From Symbiobacterium thermophilum IAM 14863 (lineage in GTDB: Bacteria > Bacillota > Sulfobacillia > Symbiobacteriales > Symbiobacteriaceae), in NCBI RefSeq assembly GCF_000009905.1, contig NC_006177.1:1302001-1366000 (forward strand): 64,000 nt of DNA, read 5' to 3'. The stretch's first letter is position 1. Each line of letters opens with the position of its first letter. Shown in pieces: positions 1 to 7,055 of the stretch. Below the pieces are notes generated by a model. That model did not search any database and was not told the origin of the DNA. It saw only the letters and a program-made list of their open reading frames with translations. Position numbers and translations under genes: made by a program.

Positions 1-1067
1 AACAGGGTGAGGAGCGTGTTGGGCTGGTAGTAGGGCATGGAGAGGTACTGGGGCTGCGTCTCGATCTGCCCGTAGCCCACCAGCGCGCAGCGTTCCAGCA
101 GCTTCCGCAGCAGGGCCACCGCCCGGGGGTTGTCCGAGATGAGGTTGTCGCCGTCGGAGAAGTGGAAGGCGTAGAGGTTGTGCCGGTCGGGCGGGTACCG
201 CCGGTCGATGAGCTGCAGGGCATACTCGTAGGCCGAGGAGCAGCGGGTGCCGCCGGATTCGCCCCGGGTGAAGAAAGACTCCTCGTCCATCTCCTTCGCC
301 TCGGTGGTGTGGGCGACGAAGTGGAGCTTCACCCGCTCATACCGGGTGCGGAGGAAGCGGACCATCCAGTGGCAGAGGCTGCGGGCGATGTACTTCTCCC
401 CCGTGCCCATGGAACCCGAGGTATCCATCATGATGATCAGCACGGCGCTGGCTCCGGGGATCTCGGCCTCATCCCAGGTCCGGAAGCGCAGGTCCTCCCG
501 GCGGATCCCCGCCAGGGGCGGCCTTCCGGCCAGCCGGTTGCGCTTCATCGCTTCCAGCAAGGTGCGCTTCTTGTCGATATTGGCGTAGAGCCCCTGGCGC
601 CGCACGTCCCGCCACTCGTGGTGCAGCACGGTCAGGTGGGGCTCCTGTTTGGGTTCGAGGTGGGGGAGGGAGAGCTCAGCGAAGAGCAGCTCCTCCAGCT
701 CCTCCAGCGGCACGTCGGTCTCGAACCAGTCTTCGCCGGCCTCGTCGCCGGCGCCGCTGCCGCCGGCCGCCTCGGCTGCCCGGCCGGGCCGGCCGACGGG
801 CTCACCGGGGCGGACGGGGCCGTCCGCCTCGCCCACCCGGGGCTGCTTCTGCCAGTCCAGCCGGAACCGGTACTCCCTCAGGACCCGGATCGGCAGCCGC
901 ACCACCTTGCGGCCGTCGCTGGCGATAATGGCCTCGTCGCTCACGATGTCGGCCAGGTTGGCCCGGATGGCCTCCCGGATCCGCGCCTGGTGCCGCTCCT
1001 GGTCCATCTGCCCCTGGCGGTGCAGGGACCAGTCCTCCCGGGAGATGACAAACGGCAGGTCTGCCAT
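1..1067 (-). CDS. yhbH: YhbH/DUF444-family sporulation-associated protein (3' end outside window)
   Basis: The gene is read on the minus strand from ATG at 1067 and runs off the window, so the C-terminus is missing. A GGAGG-like site lies 7-13 bases upstream of the ATG. The protein starts MADLPFVISREDWSLH and contains a VWA-like segment with IIMMDTSGSMG, a MIDAS-type DxSxS motif, followed by a basic segment and HFSDGDN. This matches the YhbH/YeaH (DUF444) family. It lies 50 bases downstream of prkA, the conserved pairing seen in Bacillus (prkA-yhbH) and E. coli (yeaG-yeaH), so the two are probably co-transcribed. Its biochemical role is not established; in Bacillus it is expressed in sporulation. 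Confidence 0.9.
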   Translation of the reverse strand, partial: MADLPFVISREDWSLHRQGQMDQERHQARIREAIRANLADIVSDEAIIASDGRKVVRLPIRVLREYRFRLDWQKQPRVGEADGPVRPGEPVGRPGRAAEAAGGSGAGDEAGEDWFETDVPLEELEELLFAELSLPHLEPKQEPHLTVLHHEWRDVRRQGLYANIDKKRTLLEAMKRNRLAGRPPLAGIRREDLRFRTWDEAEIPGASAVLIIMMDTSGSMGTGEKYIARSLCHWMVRFLRTRYERVKLHFVAHTTEAKEMDEESFFTRGESGGTRCSSAYEYALQLIDRRYPPDRHNLYAFHFSDGDNLISDNPRAVALLRKLLERCALVGYGQIETQPQYLSMPYYQPNTLLTL

Positions 1068-1117
1068 CGCTCGCGCCTCCTCTGCGGCATGTTGCGTGCG
1101 CGGGGTCGCCCCTGTGG

Positions 1118-3031
1118 CTATCGGCTCAGCAGGGAGCCGACGTAGCGCAGCAGCTCGTGGGCGCAGGACGGGCAGTAGCCGTGCTCCTGCACCAGCCGCT
1201 CTGCCACCTCGTCCATGCGCCGCTGCTGTTCGGCGTCGGGCGCGTGCAGGGACGTGGTGATCTTGACGACGTCCTTCAGGTCCGCGAAGAGCTTCTTCTC
1301 GATGGCCTCCCGGAGCCGCTCGTGGGAGGTGTAGTCAAAGGTCATCCCCCGGCGGGCGTAGGTGGACAGCCGGATCATGATCTCCTCCCGAAAGGCCTTC
1401 TTCGCGTTCTCCGAGACGCCGATCTGCTCCTCGATCGACCGCATCAGCCGCTCGTCGGGCTCCCGCAGCTCGTCGGTCAGCGGGTCCCGGATCTTCCGGC
1501 CGCCGCAGAACGCCTCCACGTTGTCCAGGTAGTTGGCGAGGAGGGTGCGGGCGGAGTCCTCGTAGGCGTGGATGAAGGCCTTCTGGACCTCCCGCCGGGC
1601 GATGTCGTCGTACTCCTGCCGGGCCAGGGCGATGAGGGAGAGCAGCCGTTCCCGCTCCTCCGGGGTGATGGAGGGGTGCTGGTCCAGACCGTCCTTCAGG
1701 GAGCGCAGAATGTCCAGCGCGTTGATGCACGCCTTGTCGCTGTTCTCGCCCTTGCGGATGATCGCGGAGGAGATGCGGTTGATCACGTAGCGGGGGTCCA
1801 CCCCGCTCATCCCCTCGACGCCTTCGAATTCGCGCTGCAGTTCGGCCACGTCCTCCGGCGTGTACCCCTCCACGTGGGCGCCGTCGTAGAGCTTCAGCTT
1901 CTTCATCAGGTCCATGCCCGCCCGCTGCGACTCCTTCAGGCGGCTCAGCACGGAGAAGACGGCGGCCGTGTACAGCGCGTGGGGGGCGATGTGGACGTGG
2001 CCCGTGTCGGCCTGTCGGATCAGCTTCTCGTAGATGCGCACCTCGTCGGAGACCCGCAGGTTGTATGGGATGGGGATGACGATGATGCGGCTCTGCAGGG
2101 CCTCGTTTTTCTTGTTGGCGATGAACGCCCGGTACTCGGTCTCGTTGGTGTGGGCGACCACCAGCTCGTCTGCGGAGATGAGGGCGAAGCGGCCGGCCTT
2201 GAAGTTGCCCTCCTGGCTGAGGCTGAGCAGATGCCAGAGGAACTTCTCGTCGAGCTTCAGCATCTCCTGAAACTCCATGATGCCGCGGTTGGCCTTGTTC
2301 AGCTCGCCGTCGAAACGGTAGGCGCGGGGGTCAGACTCGGAGCCGTACTCGCCGATGGTGGAGAAGTCGATGGAGCCCGTGAGGTCGGCGATGTCCTGCG
2401 ACTTGGGGTCGGAGGGGCTGAAGGTGCCGATGCCCACACGGTCCGCCTCCGAGAGGAACACCCGCACCACGGGCACCTCCTCGATCCGGCCGCCGTACTC
2501 CTCCCGCACCATCAGCCGGCAGCGGGGGCAGAGGTCGCCCTCGATGACCACGCCCAGCTCCTTCTCCAGCATCGGCCGCAGCTCGCGGGGTACCAGGTGC
2601 AGCGGTTCCTCGTGCATCGGGCAACCGCGGATCGCGTAGACGGCTCCCTCCGGCGTGCGGCTGTACTCCTCCAGCCCCCGCTTCAGCAGGGCGACCAGGG
2701 TGGACTTCCCGCCGCTGACCGGACCCATGAGAAGGAGGATCCGCTTGCGCACGTCCAGGCGGCGGGCTGCGGGGTGCAGGTACTCCTCCACCAGCCGCTC
2801 CAGGGCGCGGTCGAGGCCGAAGAGCTCCTGCTCGAAGAAGCGGTAGCGCCGCACGCCGTTGACTTCCTCCACCCCGCGGGAGACGATCATGTTGTAGATG
2901 CGGGCGTGCGCATGCTGGGCCACGCGCGGGTTCCTGGCCACGATCTCCAGGTAGTCGGCGAACGTCCCCTCCCAGCGCAGGGACTCCTCCCGGTTCCGGT
3001 ATGCCTCCAGCTGCTGCAGCAGCGTGTTCAT
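1118..3031 (-). CDS. prkA: PrkA serine protein kinase / AAA-type protein
   Basis: About 637 residues, the normal PrkA length. A P-loop GPVSGGKST lies near residues 103-111, within a PrkA AAA domain, and the C-terminal half has the kinase-related PrkA region. A pair of cysteine segments (GCPMHEE and CPRCR, about residues 138-172) could bind metal. The start is set at ATG 3031, with AGGAGG 10 bases upstream; a GTG at 3037 is also in frame but too close to the Shine-Dalgarno site. In Bacillus PrkA is a sporulation-associated kinase/protease-like protein. Here it leads the prkA-yhbH operon and is preceded by a promoter-like element also found before spoIIR. Confidence 0.93.
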   Translation of the reverse strand: MNTLLQQLEAYRNREESLRWEGTFADYLEIVARNPRVAQHAHARIYNMIVSRGVEEVNGVRRYRFFEQELFGLDRALERLVEEYLHPAARRLDVRKRILLLMGPVSGGKSTLVALLKRGLEEYSRTPEGAVYAIRGCPMHEEPLHLVPRELRPMLEKELGVVIEGDLCPRCRLMVREEYGGRIEEVPVVRVFLSEADRVGIGTFSPSDPKSQDIADLTGSIDFSTIGEYGSESDPRAYRFDGELNKANRGIMEFQEMLKLDEKFLWHLLSLSQEGNFKAGRFALISADELVVAHTNETEYRAFIANKKNEALQSRIIVIPIPYNLRVSDEVRIYEKLIRQADTGHVHIAPHALYTAAVFSVLSRLKESQRAGMDLMKKLKLYDGAHVEGYTPEDVAELQREFEGVEGMSGVDPRYVINRISSAIIRKGENSDKACINALDILRSLKDGLDQHPSITPEERERLLSLIALARQEYDDIARREVQKAFIHAYEDSARTLLANYLDNVEAFCGGRKIRDPLTDELREPDERLMRSIEEQIGVSENAKKAFREEIMIRLSTYARRGMTFDYTSHERLREAIEKKLFADLKDVVKITTSLHAPDAEQQRRMDEVAERLVQEHGYCPSCAHELLRYVGSLLSR

Positions 3032-3053
3032 CCGCACTCCACCTCCTGGCTAT

Positions 3054-3084
3054 GAGTTATACCCAGCGCCGCAATCGTCGAAAC
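3054..3084 (-). promoter_or_regulatory. Putative sporulation-type promoter of prkA
   Basis: On the minus strand GTTTC (3084-3080) is followed after 15 bases by GGGTATAACTC (3064-3054), ending 23 bases before the prkA start. The 13-base core CTGGGTATAACTC recurs exactly upstream of spoIIR (58595-58607), there with GTTTA 15 bases upstream. The spacing resembles forespore sigma promoters, but the -10 differs from the Bacillus SigF consensus at several positions, so the sigma factor is uncertain. Confidence 0.5.
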
Positions 3085-3112
3085 ATACCGCGGAATGCCG
3101 CGAATGTGACCA

Positions 3113-3140
3113 GTACGTGAACATTTTAGTTGTCACGTAC
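3113..3140. promoter_or_regulatory. Inverted repeat, candidate MarR operator
   Basis: GTACGTGA (3113-3120) and its exact reverse complement TCACGTAC (3133-3140) are separated by 12 bases. The repeat overlaps the putative ECF promoter of the following MarR gene, a position suited to autoregulation. No matching palindrome is seen before the second MarR gene. Confidence 0.4.
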
Positions 3141-3142
3141 GT
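3117..3142 (+). promoter_or_regulatory. ECF-sigma-like promoter of the first MarR gene
   Basis: GTGAACATTT at 3117-3126 is followed by TACGT at 3138-3142. The same two blocks with identical spacing occur at 5408-5433 before the second MarR gene. GAAC followed by 17 bases and CGT fits the general -35/-10 layout of ECF promoters, and an ECF-type sigma gene lies between the two. Confidence 0.5.
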
Positions 3143-3184
3143 ATTGGGGGGTAGAGAGGTACGGGGACGGACCCCGAGGGAGAG

Positions 3185-3643
3185 GTGGTTGCATTGGCAG
3201 CGAGCGCTCTGCCGCTGGATCCCCTGGCATACGTGCAGACGGCGTCGGTGGTCTCCCACATCCTGCAGACCCGGTGCGACGGTTACCTGAAGCGCACCCA
3301 CGGCCTGAGCTGGCCGGGGTTCACGGTGCTCAGGACGCTGAAGCAGTGCGGGCCGACGTCGGCCAAGCGGCTGACGGCTGCCCTGGCCTGCACCCACAGC
3401 AACATCACCGGCATCGTCGACCGGCTGGAGCGGGACGGATGGGTGAGGCGGACCCGGTCGACCGAGGACCGCCGGGTGATCTACCTCGAGCTCACGGAGA
3501 AGGGCGAGCGGATCGACGAGGTGGAGGAGGGGCTGCATCGGTTCCTGACCCTGTCGCTGGGGCACTGGTTCGGCGAGGCCCACCCGCTGTTCGAGCGGCT
3601 CCAGGCCCTGGAGGCGCGGATGGGCGACGGGCAGGAGGCATGA
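3185..3643 (+). CDS. MarR-family transcriptional regulator (first paralogue)
   Basis: A 152-residue winged-helix regulator. The N-terminal helix is followed by the HTH region (LSWPGFTVLRTLKQCG...ACTHSNITGIVDRLERDGWV) and the beta-wing RRTRSTEDRRVIYLELTEKG, with the DRR signature of the family. GTG 3185 is the annotated start; TTG 3194 is an alternative. It is clearly paralogous to the MarR protein at 5457-5957: both share LSWP.F.VLR and IDRLERDGW. MarR proteins are usually ligand-responsive repressors; no ligand can be inferred. Its position beside surface-protein genes and an ECF-type sigma gene suggests a local regulatory circuit. Confidence 0.88.
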   Translation: MVALAASALPLDPLAYVQTASVVSHILQTRCDGYLKRTHGLSWPGFTVLRTLKQCGPTSAKRLTAALACTHSNITGIVDRLERDGWVRRTRSTEDRRVIYLELTEKGERIDEVEEGLHRFLTLSLGHWFGEAHPLFERLQALEARMGDGQEA

Positions 3644-3644
3644 G

Positions 3645-3690
3645 GATGCCCGGGCAGTGCGCGGAGGCAGCACAACGCCCGGGCATCTTC
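3645..3690 (+). terminator. Stem-loop after the first MarR gene
   Basis: GATGCCCGGGC (3645-3655) pairs perfectly with GCCCGGGCATC (3677-3687) across a 21-base loop, then TTCC. The T-run is weak, so termination is likely but not certain. Confidence 0.55.
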
Positions 3691-3822
3691 CGCGTCACCC
3701 CCCGGCGCCGGTGCGCGCCCGCGGGCGTGTGTGATTTCGCCGGCAGCGAAAATCACCCGCACGGGCGATGCCTATCTCCTTCATAATGAGACCGTCCAGG
3801 CATATTCCATCATTCGGGGGGA

Positions 3823-4500
3823 ATGGGACTTCGGTTCGTCTGGTCAAGCCTCCTGTCCGTGATCCTGACCGGCGGGCTGCTCGGCGCCACGACCCTCGCC
3901 CTGTTCACGGACCAGGCGGAGAGCAGCGGGCAGTTCACCGCCTGCACGCTTCCGCTGCGCTGCTCCACCGTGGTCAACACGGAGAGCGCCCTGTTCGGCG
4001 GCTCAGCGCCGGCGAGGATCACGAAAGCCGGCCCGACGGAACACGTGTTGCAGCCGGGTGAGCAGCACGACATCACCATCACGGTCGAACTGCCGAAGGA
4101 AGCCGGCAACGCGTACCAGAACGCCCAGGGCACGTTGACCATCACGTTCTTCGCACCCCAGAGGACGAACATGGAGTGGGTTCCCCTCGGGCCCAAGTTG
4201 AAGGCGGACAACGTTGCTGTCCCCGCGACCGGTCGGGTGTATGACCTGTGCCAGGTGGAACTGACCGGAGGAGAAGTCGTCAACCTGGACAAGGCGAGGG
4301 GGATCTGGATCCAGGTGTGGGATCCGACCCCGAAGTGGAACTGGGCGCCCATCATCGGGGACGATCACAACCTGTGGTCTGACAACGATCTGCCCAGCGG
4401 CGGCTACAACGTCTATATCTTCATGGAGGATGGTACGGTCTACCGGACCCTCACCATTCCCCATACGAGAAACCAGACGAACGAGCGGCGAACCTCCTGA
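3823..4500 (+). CDS. Exported TasA/camelysin-like surface protein
   Basis: A 225-residue protein with an N-terminal hydrophobic segment (FVWSSLLSVILTGGLLG) ending in ATTLALFTD. This is the SipW-processed motif seen in TasA, camelysin and related matrix proteins, and it recurs in four other proteins between 7 and 11.5 kb. The middle part (EHVLQPGEQHDITITVELPKEAGNAYQNAQ) resembles the beta-rich core of those paralogues, which also carry a .AGD.Y(Q/E).. stretch. The C-terminal 90 residues (IWIQVWDPTPKWNWAP...) have no recognisable family and make it longer than typical camelysin. It probably needs the signal peptidase at 8615-9205, although it stands alone 4.8 kb upstream. Confidence 0.72.
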   Translation: MGLRFVWSSLLSVILTGGLLGATTLALFTDQAESSGQFTACTLPLRCSTVVNTESALFGGSAPARITKAGPTEHVLQPGEQHDITITVELPKEAGNAYQNAQGTLTITFFAPQRTNMEWVPLGPKLKADNVAVPATGRVYDLCQVELTGGEVVNLDKARGIWIQVWDPTPKWNWAPIIGDDHNLWSDNDLPSGGYNVYIFMEDGTVYRTLTIPHTRNQTNERRTS

Positions 4501-4580
4501 CCGGAGGTCCGCCGCTTCCCTCGTCGGGCGACGGGCCGTGTTTCATGGGTGCGAAGCGCAGGGCCCGCGGGTGTTTGCTT

Positions 4581-5135
4581 TCATGAGAGGTAACCCTGGT
4601 CGACCCCTACACTGGCCAACTCACGGGAGAGGTACTGCAGGCCGTTGCGCAGCCGGCTCTTCACCGTTCCCAGCGGCAGGTTCAGCTCCTCGGCGATGTC
4701 GCGGTACGAATAGCCGGCCAGGAGCCGCAGGCTGAGCACGGAGTTGTAGTGCTGCGGCAGCCGGTGCAGGGCTTCGCGCAGGGCCTCGACGAAGGCCTTG
4801 CGCTCCAGCTCCGACTCCGGCCCCGGGGTCGGATCCAGCAGGTCCTCGGTCAGCAGGGCGGTGGTCTGGTGCCGCTGGCTGCGCAACACGTCGAGGGCGG
4901 CGTTGCGCGTCACCTTGTACAGCCACGCCCGCAGTTGGCTGGTGGGCTCCAGCGATTCCATGTGGCACCAGGCCTTGTACATGGCGTCCTGGCAGACCTC
5001 CTCGGCAGCGAAGGGGTCGCCCAGGAGGCGGTTGGCGTAGGAAAGGAGGGACCCGCCCATGACCTCCATAAGCCGTCCCAGCTGCTCGTCGTCGCTGAGC
5101 GCGGGCTGTGCCCACATCTCGACGCCTTCGCGCAT
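4581..5135 (-). CDS. ECF-type RNA polymerase sigma factor
   Basis: A 184-residue sigma-70 family protein with only regions 2 and 4, which is ECF size. Region 2 contains LLGDPFAAEEVCQDAMYKAW and LRAWLYKVTRNAALDVLRSQ; region 4 contains LPQHYNSVLSLRLLAGYSYRDIAEELNLPLGTVKSRLRNG. ATG 5135 is preceded by a purine-rich GAAGGG. No anti-sigma gene lies beside it, so its control is unclear. It lies between two MarR paralogues whose promoters share an ECF-like -35/-10 pair, which are good candidate targets. The next gene downstream on the other strand, at 3823-4500, converges with it. Confidence 0.9.
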   Translation of the reverse strand: MREGVEMWAQPALSDDEQLGRLMEVMGGSLLSYANRLLGDPFAAEEVCQDAMYKAWCHMESLEPTSQLRAWLYKVTRNAALDVLRSQRHQTTALLTEDLLDPTPGPESELERKAFVEALREALHRLPQHYNSVLSLRLLAGYSYRDIAEELNLPLGTVKSRLRNGLQYLSRELASVGVDQGYLS

Positions 5136-5456
5136 GACCCTTCAACCCCTCTCTATGTACAGACAGCAAACAGACCATAGTAGAACAATATGGACTAGCG
5201 AATGTTTCGGACCAGAGGGCGCCCCCTGCGCCGTAATCATAGCACCATTATGTAAGAACAAACAAGGGTGATTGTTCAGTCGTTTACTCACAATCTATCC
5301 ACGGGTCCCCCAGCAGGGGGGTGATGGCGGTCATTTTCGCATGAGGATATGCCGGACCTGATCATACTCGCAATCCAAGGGAAAATATGCACTTTCAATT
5401 GCTGTCTGTGAACATTTAACGGTGGCGATACGTTATGACAGGTAGAGAAACGGGAG
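5136..5456. other. AT-richer divergent control region between sigma and second MarR genes
   Basis: This 321-base gap has no gene. It is visibly richer in A+T than its surroundings. It holds an 11-base inverted repeat, ACAGACAGCAA at 5159-5169 and TTGCTGTCTGT at 5399-5409, one arm near each divergent start. A second repeat is GATTGT (5270-5275) with ACAATC (5290-5295). The ECF-like promoter for the MarR gene overlaps the right arm of the first repeat by two bases. Confidence 0.6.
5408..5433 (+). promoter_or_regulatory. ECF-sigma-like promoter of the second MarR gene
   Basis: GTGAACATTT (5408-5417) and TACGT (5429-5433) reproduce exactly the two blocks and the spacing found at 3117-3142. The -10 block lies 24 bases before the MarR start at 5457. 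Confidence 0.5.
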
Positions 5457-5957
5457 ATGGGGGTGGGTGTCCTGAGCCGGACCGACGTTGCGGCGGTGGA
5501 GCGCATCGCCATGGTGAGGCGGATGGCCAGCAGGCTCGAGCAGCAGTGCGAACGGTACCTGCGCTCGGCCTACGGCCTCAGCTGGCCCCAGTTCCAGGTG
5601 CTCCGGGAGCTGTCGGTGGAGCGCCCGACCATGCTGCAGCGGGTGAACGACGCCGTCTACTGCACCCGCGGCAACCTGGCGGCCATCATCGACCGGCTGG
5701 AGCGGGACGGGTGGCTGGAGCGCTTCCGCCTGCAGGGGGATCGCAGGGTTGTGATGCTGAGCCTCACGGAGAAAGGGGCCCAGGTCACCGCGATCGAGGC
5801 GGAGCTGCGCGCCCGCATCCGGGAGTGGCTGGAACCGGTGTGGCGGGAGGCCCAGGAGATTCAGGAGTACCTGGGCGTTCTGCTCCGGGACATGACCGAT
5901 CCGCTGGCCGCGGAAGAGGCGCTGAAGCCGAAGGAGCGGCTGGTCGCGGCCAGCTGA
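5457..5957 (+). CDS. MarR-family transcriptional regulator (second paralogue)
   Basis: A 166-residue winged-helix protein paralogous to the regulator at 3185-3643. It has LSWPQFQVLRELSVERPTML, then the recognition region NDAVYCTRGNLAAIIDRLERDGW and the wing with GDRRVVMLSLTEKG. The C-terminus (EALKPKERLVAAS) is longer than in its paralogue. ATG 5457 follows GGGAG closely; GTG 5463 or 5466 could also serve. The first gene downstream is convergent and the two are separated by a strong bidirectional hairpin. Ligand and targets are unknown. The shared promoter motif suggests that both MarR genes are under the same sigma factor. Confidence 0.88.
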   Translation: MGVGVLSRTDVAAVERIAMVRRMASRLEQQCERYLRSAYGLSWPQFQVLRELSVERPTMLQRVNDAVYCTRGNLAAIIDRLERDGWLERFRLQGDRRVVMLSLTEKGAQVTAIEAELRARIREWLEPVWREAQEIQEYLGVLLRDMTDPLAAEEALKPKERLVAAS

Positions 5958-5976
5958 CCGGGCGCTGCACAGGCGA

Positions 5977-6011
5977 GAAACGGGCCAGGGCACGGAGCCC
6001 TGGCCCGTTTC
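5977..6011. terminator. Strong hairpin between convergent genes
   Basis: GAAACGGGCCAGGGC (5977-5991) pairs perfectly over 15 bases with 5997-6011 across a 5-base loop. It ends in TTTC on the plus strand and the mirror image on the minus strand. It probably terminates both the MarR gene and the LuxR-type gene. Confidence 0.85.
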
Positions 6012-6026
6012 GCGTCGAGCGGTCTA

Positions 6027-6716
6027 CTAATCAATGTAATCGACGTGTCTGAGGCGTTGAACGGCGAGTTGCACGACGGAAGGGGCCGTCCCCGCCCCCT
6101 CGGCGATGGCTGCGGCGCCCACTGCGGCCCTCATCATCAGCCGTTTCCGCTGGGCCCACCGCTGCACCTTGCGGACCAGCCGGTCGGCCACCTCGACGGC
6201 CGCGGTCCGGTCGCTCCCGGGCAGAAGCAGCAGGTAGAGGTCATCCCGCCAGGGCAGGAGATGGTCACGGCTGCGGATGGACGTGGCCAGCAGGTCGGTG
6301 AGGATGGTGCCGGGCACCCTCGTCGCCAGGCCGGACTGGAAGAACTCCAGGTGGAGGAGGACCACGGTGGCGTTCATGCCCTCAGCCTGGTCCTGATGCA
6401 GGTCGGCGAAAATCCGCTGGAACTCGGCCGGCAGGTCCTCTGCCACCGTTCCGATCCGCGCGGGCGCGCTGGCGGCCTCCATCAGCGCCCGGTACAGCTC
6501 CACCCGGCTGCGCGTTCTGGTCTTGCGGTAGAGGTTGCGCAGGTGCGTCTTGACCGTGTTCTCGGAGATAAAGAGCGCGGCCGCAATCTCCTGGGTGGAG
6601 CGCCCGGAAACCAGCAGACGGCCGACCTCCAGTTCCCGCTGGCTGAGGTGCGCGCCCCAGATCCGCTCCAGGGAGTAGACGGCCACAGATGTCTTCTCGG
6701 CCTCCTGGATGCCCAT
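6027..6716 (-). CDS. LuxR-type HTH protein with C-terminal degenerate GGDEF-like domain
   Basis: A 229-residue protein. Residues 22-80 form a LuxR HTH (LSQRELEVGRLLVSGRSTQEIAAALFISENTVKTHLRNLYRKT). The C-terminal 110 residues read like a diguanylate cyclase fold that has lost catalysis: IRSRDHLLPWRDDLYLLLLPGSD takes the place of the usual R.GGDEF..LLPG.., followed by AVEVADRLVRKVQ and MRAAVGAAAI, and an SVVQLAVQRL end in place of the usual LL..AD.AL. The GGDEF residues are replaced by WRDDLY. The HTH is N-terminal, the reverse of most LuxR receivers. It may sense a nucleotide or partner protein and act on the divergent surface-protein cluster starting at 7056; that is inference. Confidence 0.75.
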   Translation of the reverse strand: MGIQEAEKTSVAVYSLERIWGAHLSQRELEVGRLLVSGRSTQEIAAALFISENTVKTHLRNLYRKTRTRSRVELYRALMEAASAPARIGTVAEDLPAEFQRIFADLHQDQAEGMNATVVLLHLEFFQSGLATRVPGTILTDLLATSIRSRDHLLPWRDDLYLLLLPGSDRTAAVEVADRLVRKVQRWAQRKRLMMRAAVGAAAIAEGAGTAPSVVQLAVQRLRHVDYID

Positions 6717-7055
6717 AATTCTGCACGCTCCTTTGCAGCATGAACAGTACTCCTCAAATTCGCCGAAAAGTCATGGCCTCCTGCTCACCCGGCGCGGGTG
6801 ATGTCCGAAAAGATCGAATTCATCCTCCCAGGTGATCTAACATAAAATATCATGCTTACGAAGTATTCCCCTGGCCGCCGGCGCGTGCGCGTGCCGGCGG
6901 CCTCATGCGCGTAGGACCGCGGCTCTCGCACCATCACTCCCTTAAATGTTCACTTGCCAAGACTGATATGAAGAATCATCCGCGAATTCATGCCCACAGG
7001 TGAGGCGGCCCTGTGCCATAATCGGCGCGACGGGAGGTGATGCCCGCTGCGACGC
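6717..7055. other. Divergent intergenic region before the surface-protein cluster
   Basis: This 339-base gap contains no gene. It holds a perfect 10-bp hairpin, GGCCGCCGGC (6873-6882) with 6893-6902, not followed by a T-run on either strand. TTAAATGTTCAC at 6942-6953 is the reverse complement of the MarR -35 motif but lacks the matching -10. A possible extended -10, TGCCATAAT, at 7014-7022 lies 34 bases before the next start. Confidence 0.5.

Noticed and set aside
1157-3055. Long plus-strand ORF antisense to prkA, and similar long antisense ORFs at 10521-12770, 13906-15843, 16105-18051, 18519-20783 and 32381-36106
   Set aside because: All are opposite well-recognised genes, have His/Arg/Leu/Gly-biased composition typical of high-GC shadows, and show no family features.
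3076-3082. Spo0A-box-like CGTCGAA upstream of prkA
   Set aside because: One mismatch to the core, and it overlaps the -35 of the prkA promoter element; not enough to claim Spo0A control.
6942-6953. Third copy (reverse complement) of the MarR -35 motif GTGAACATTTAA upstream of the matrix cluster
   Set aside because: It points toward the LuxR-type gene, 226 bases away, and has no TACGT block at the required spacing, so it is not called an ECF promoter. It may still bind a regulator.
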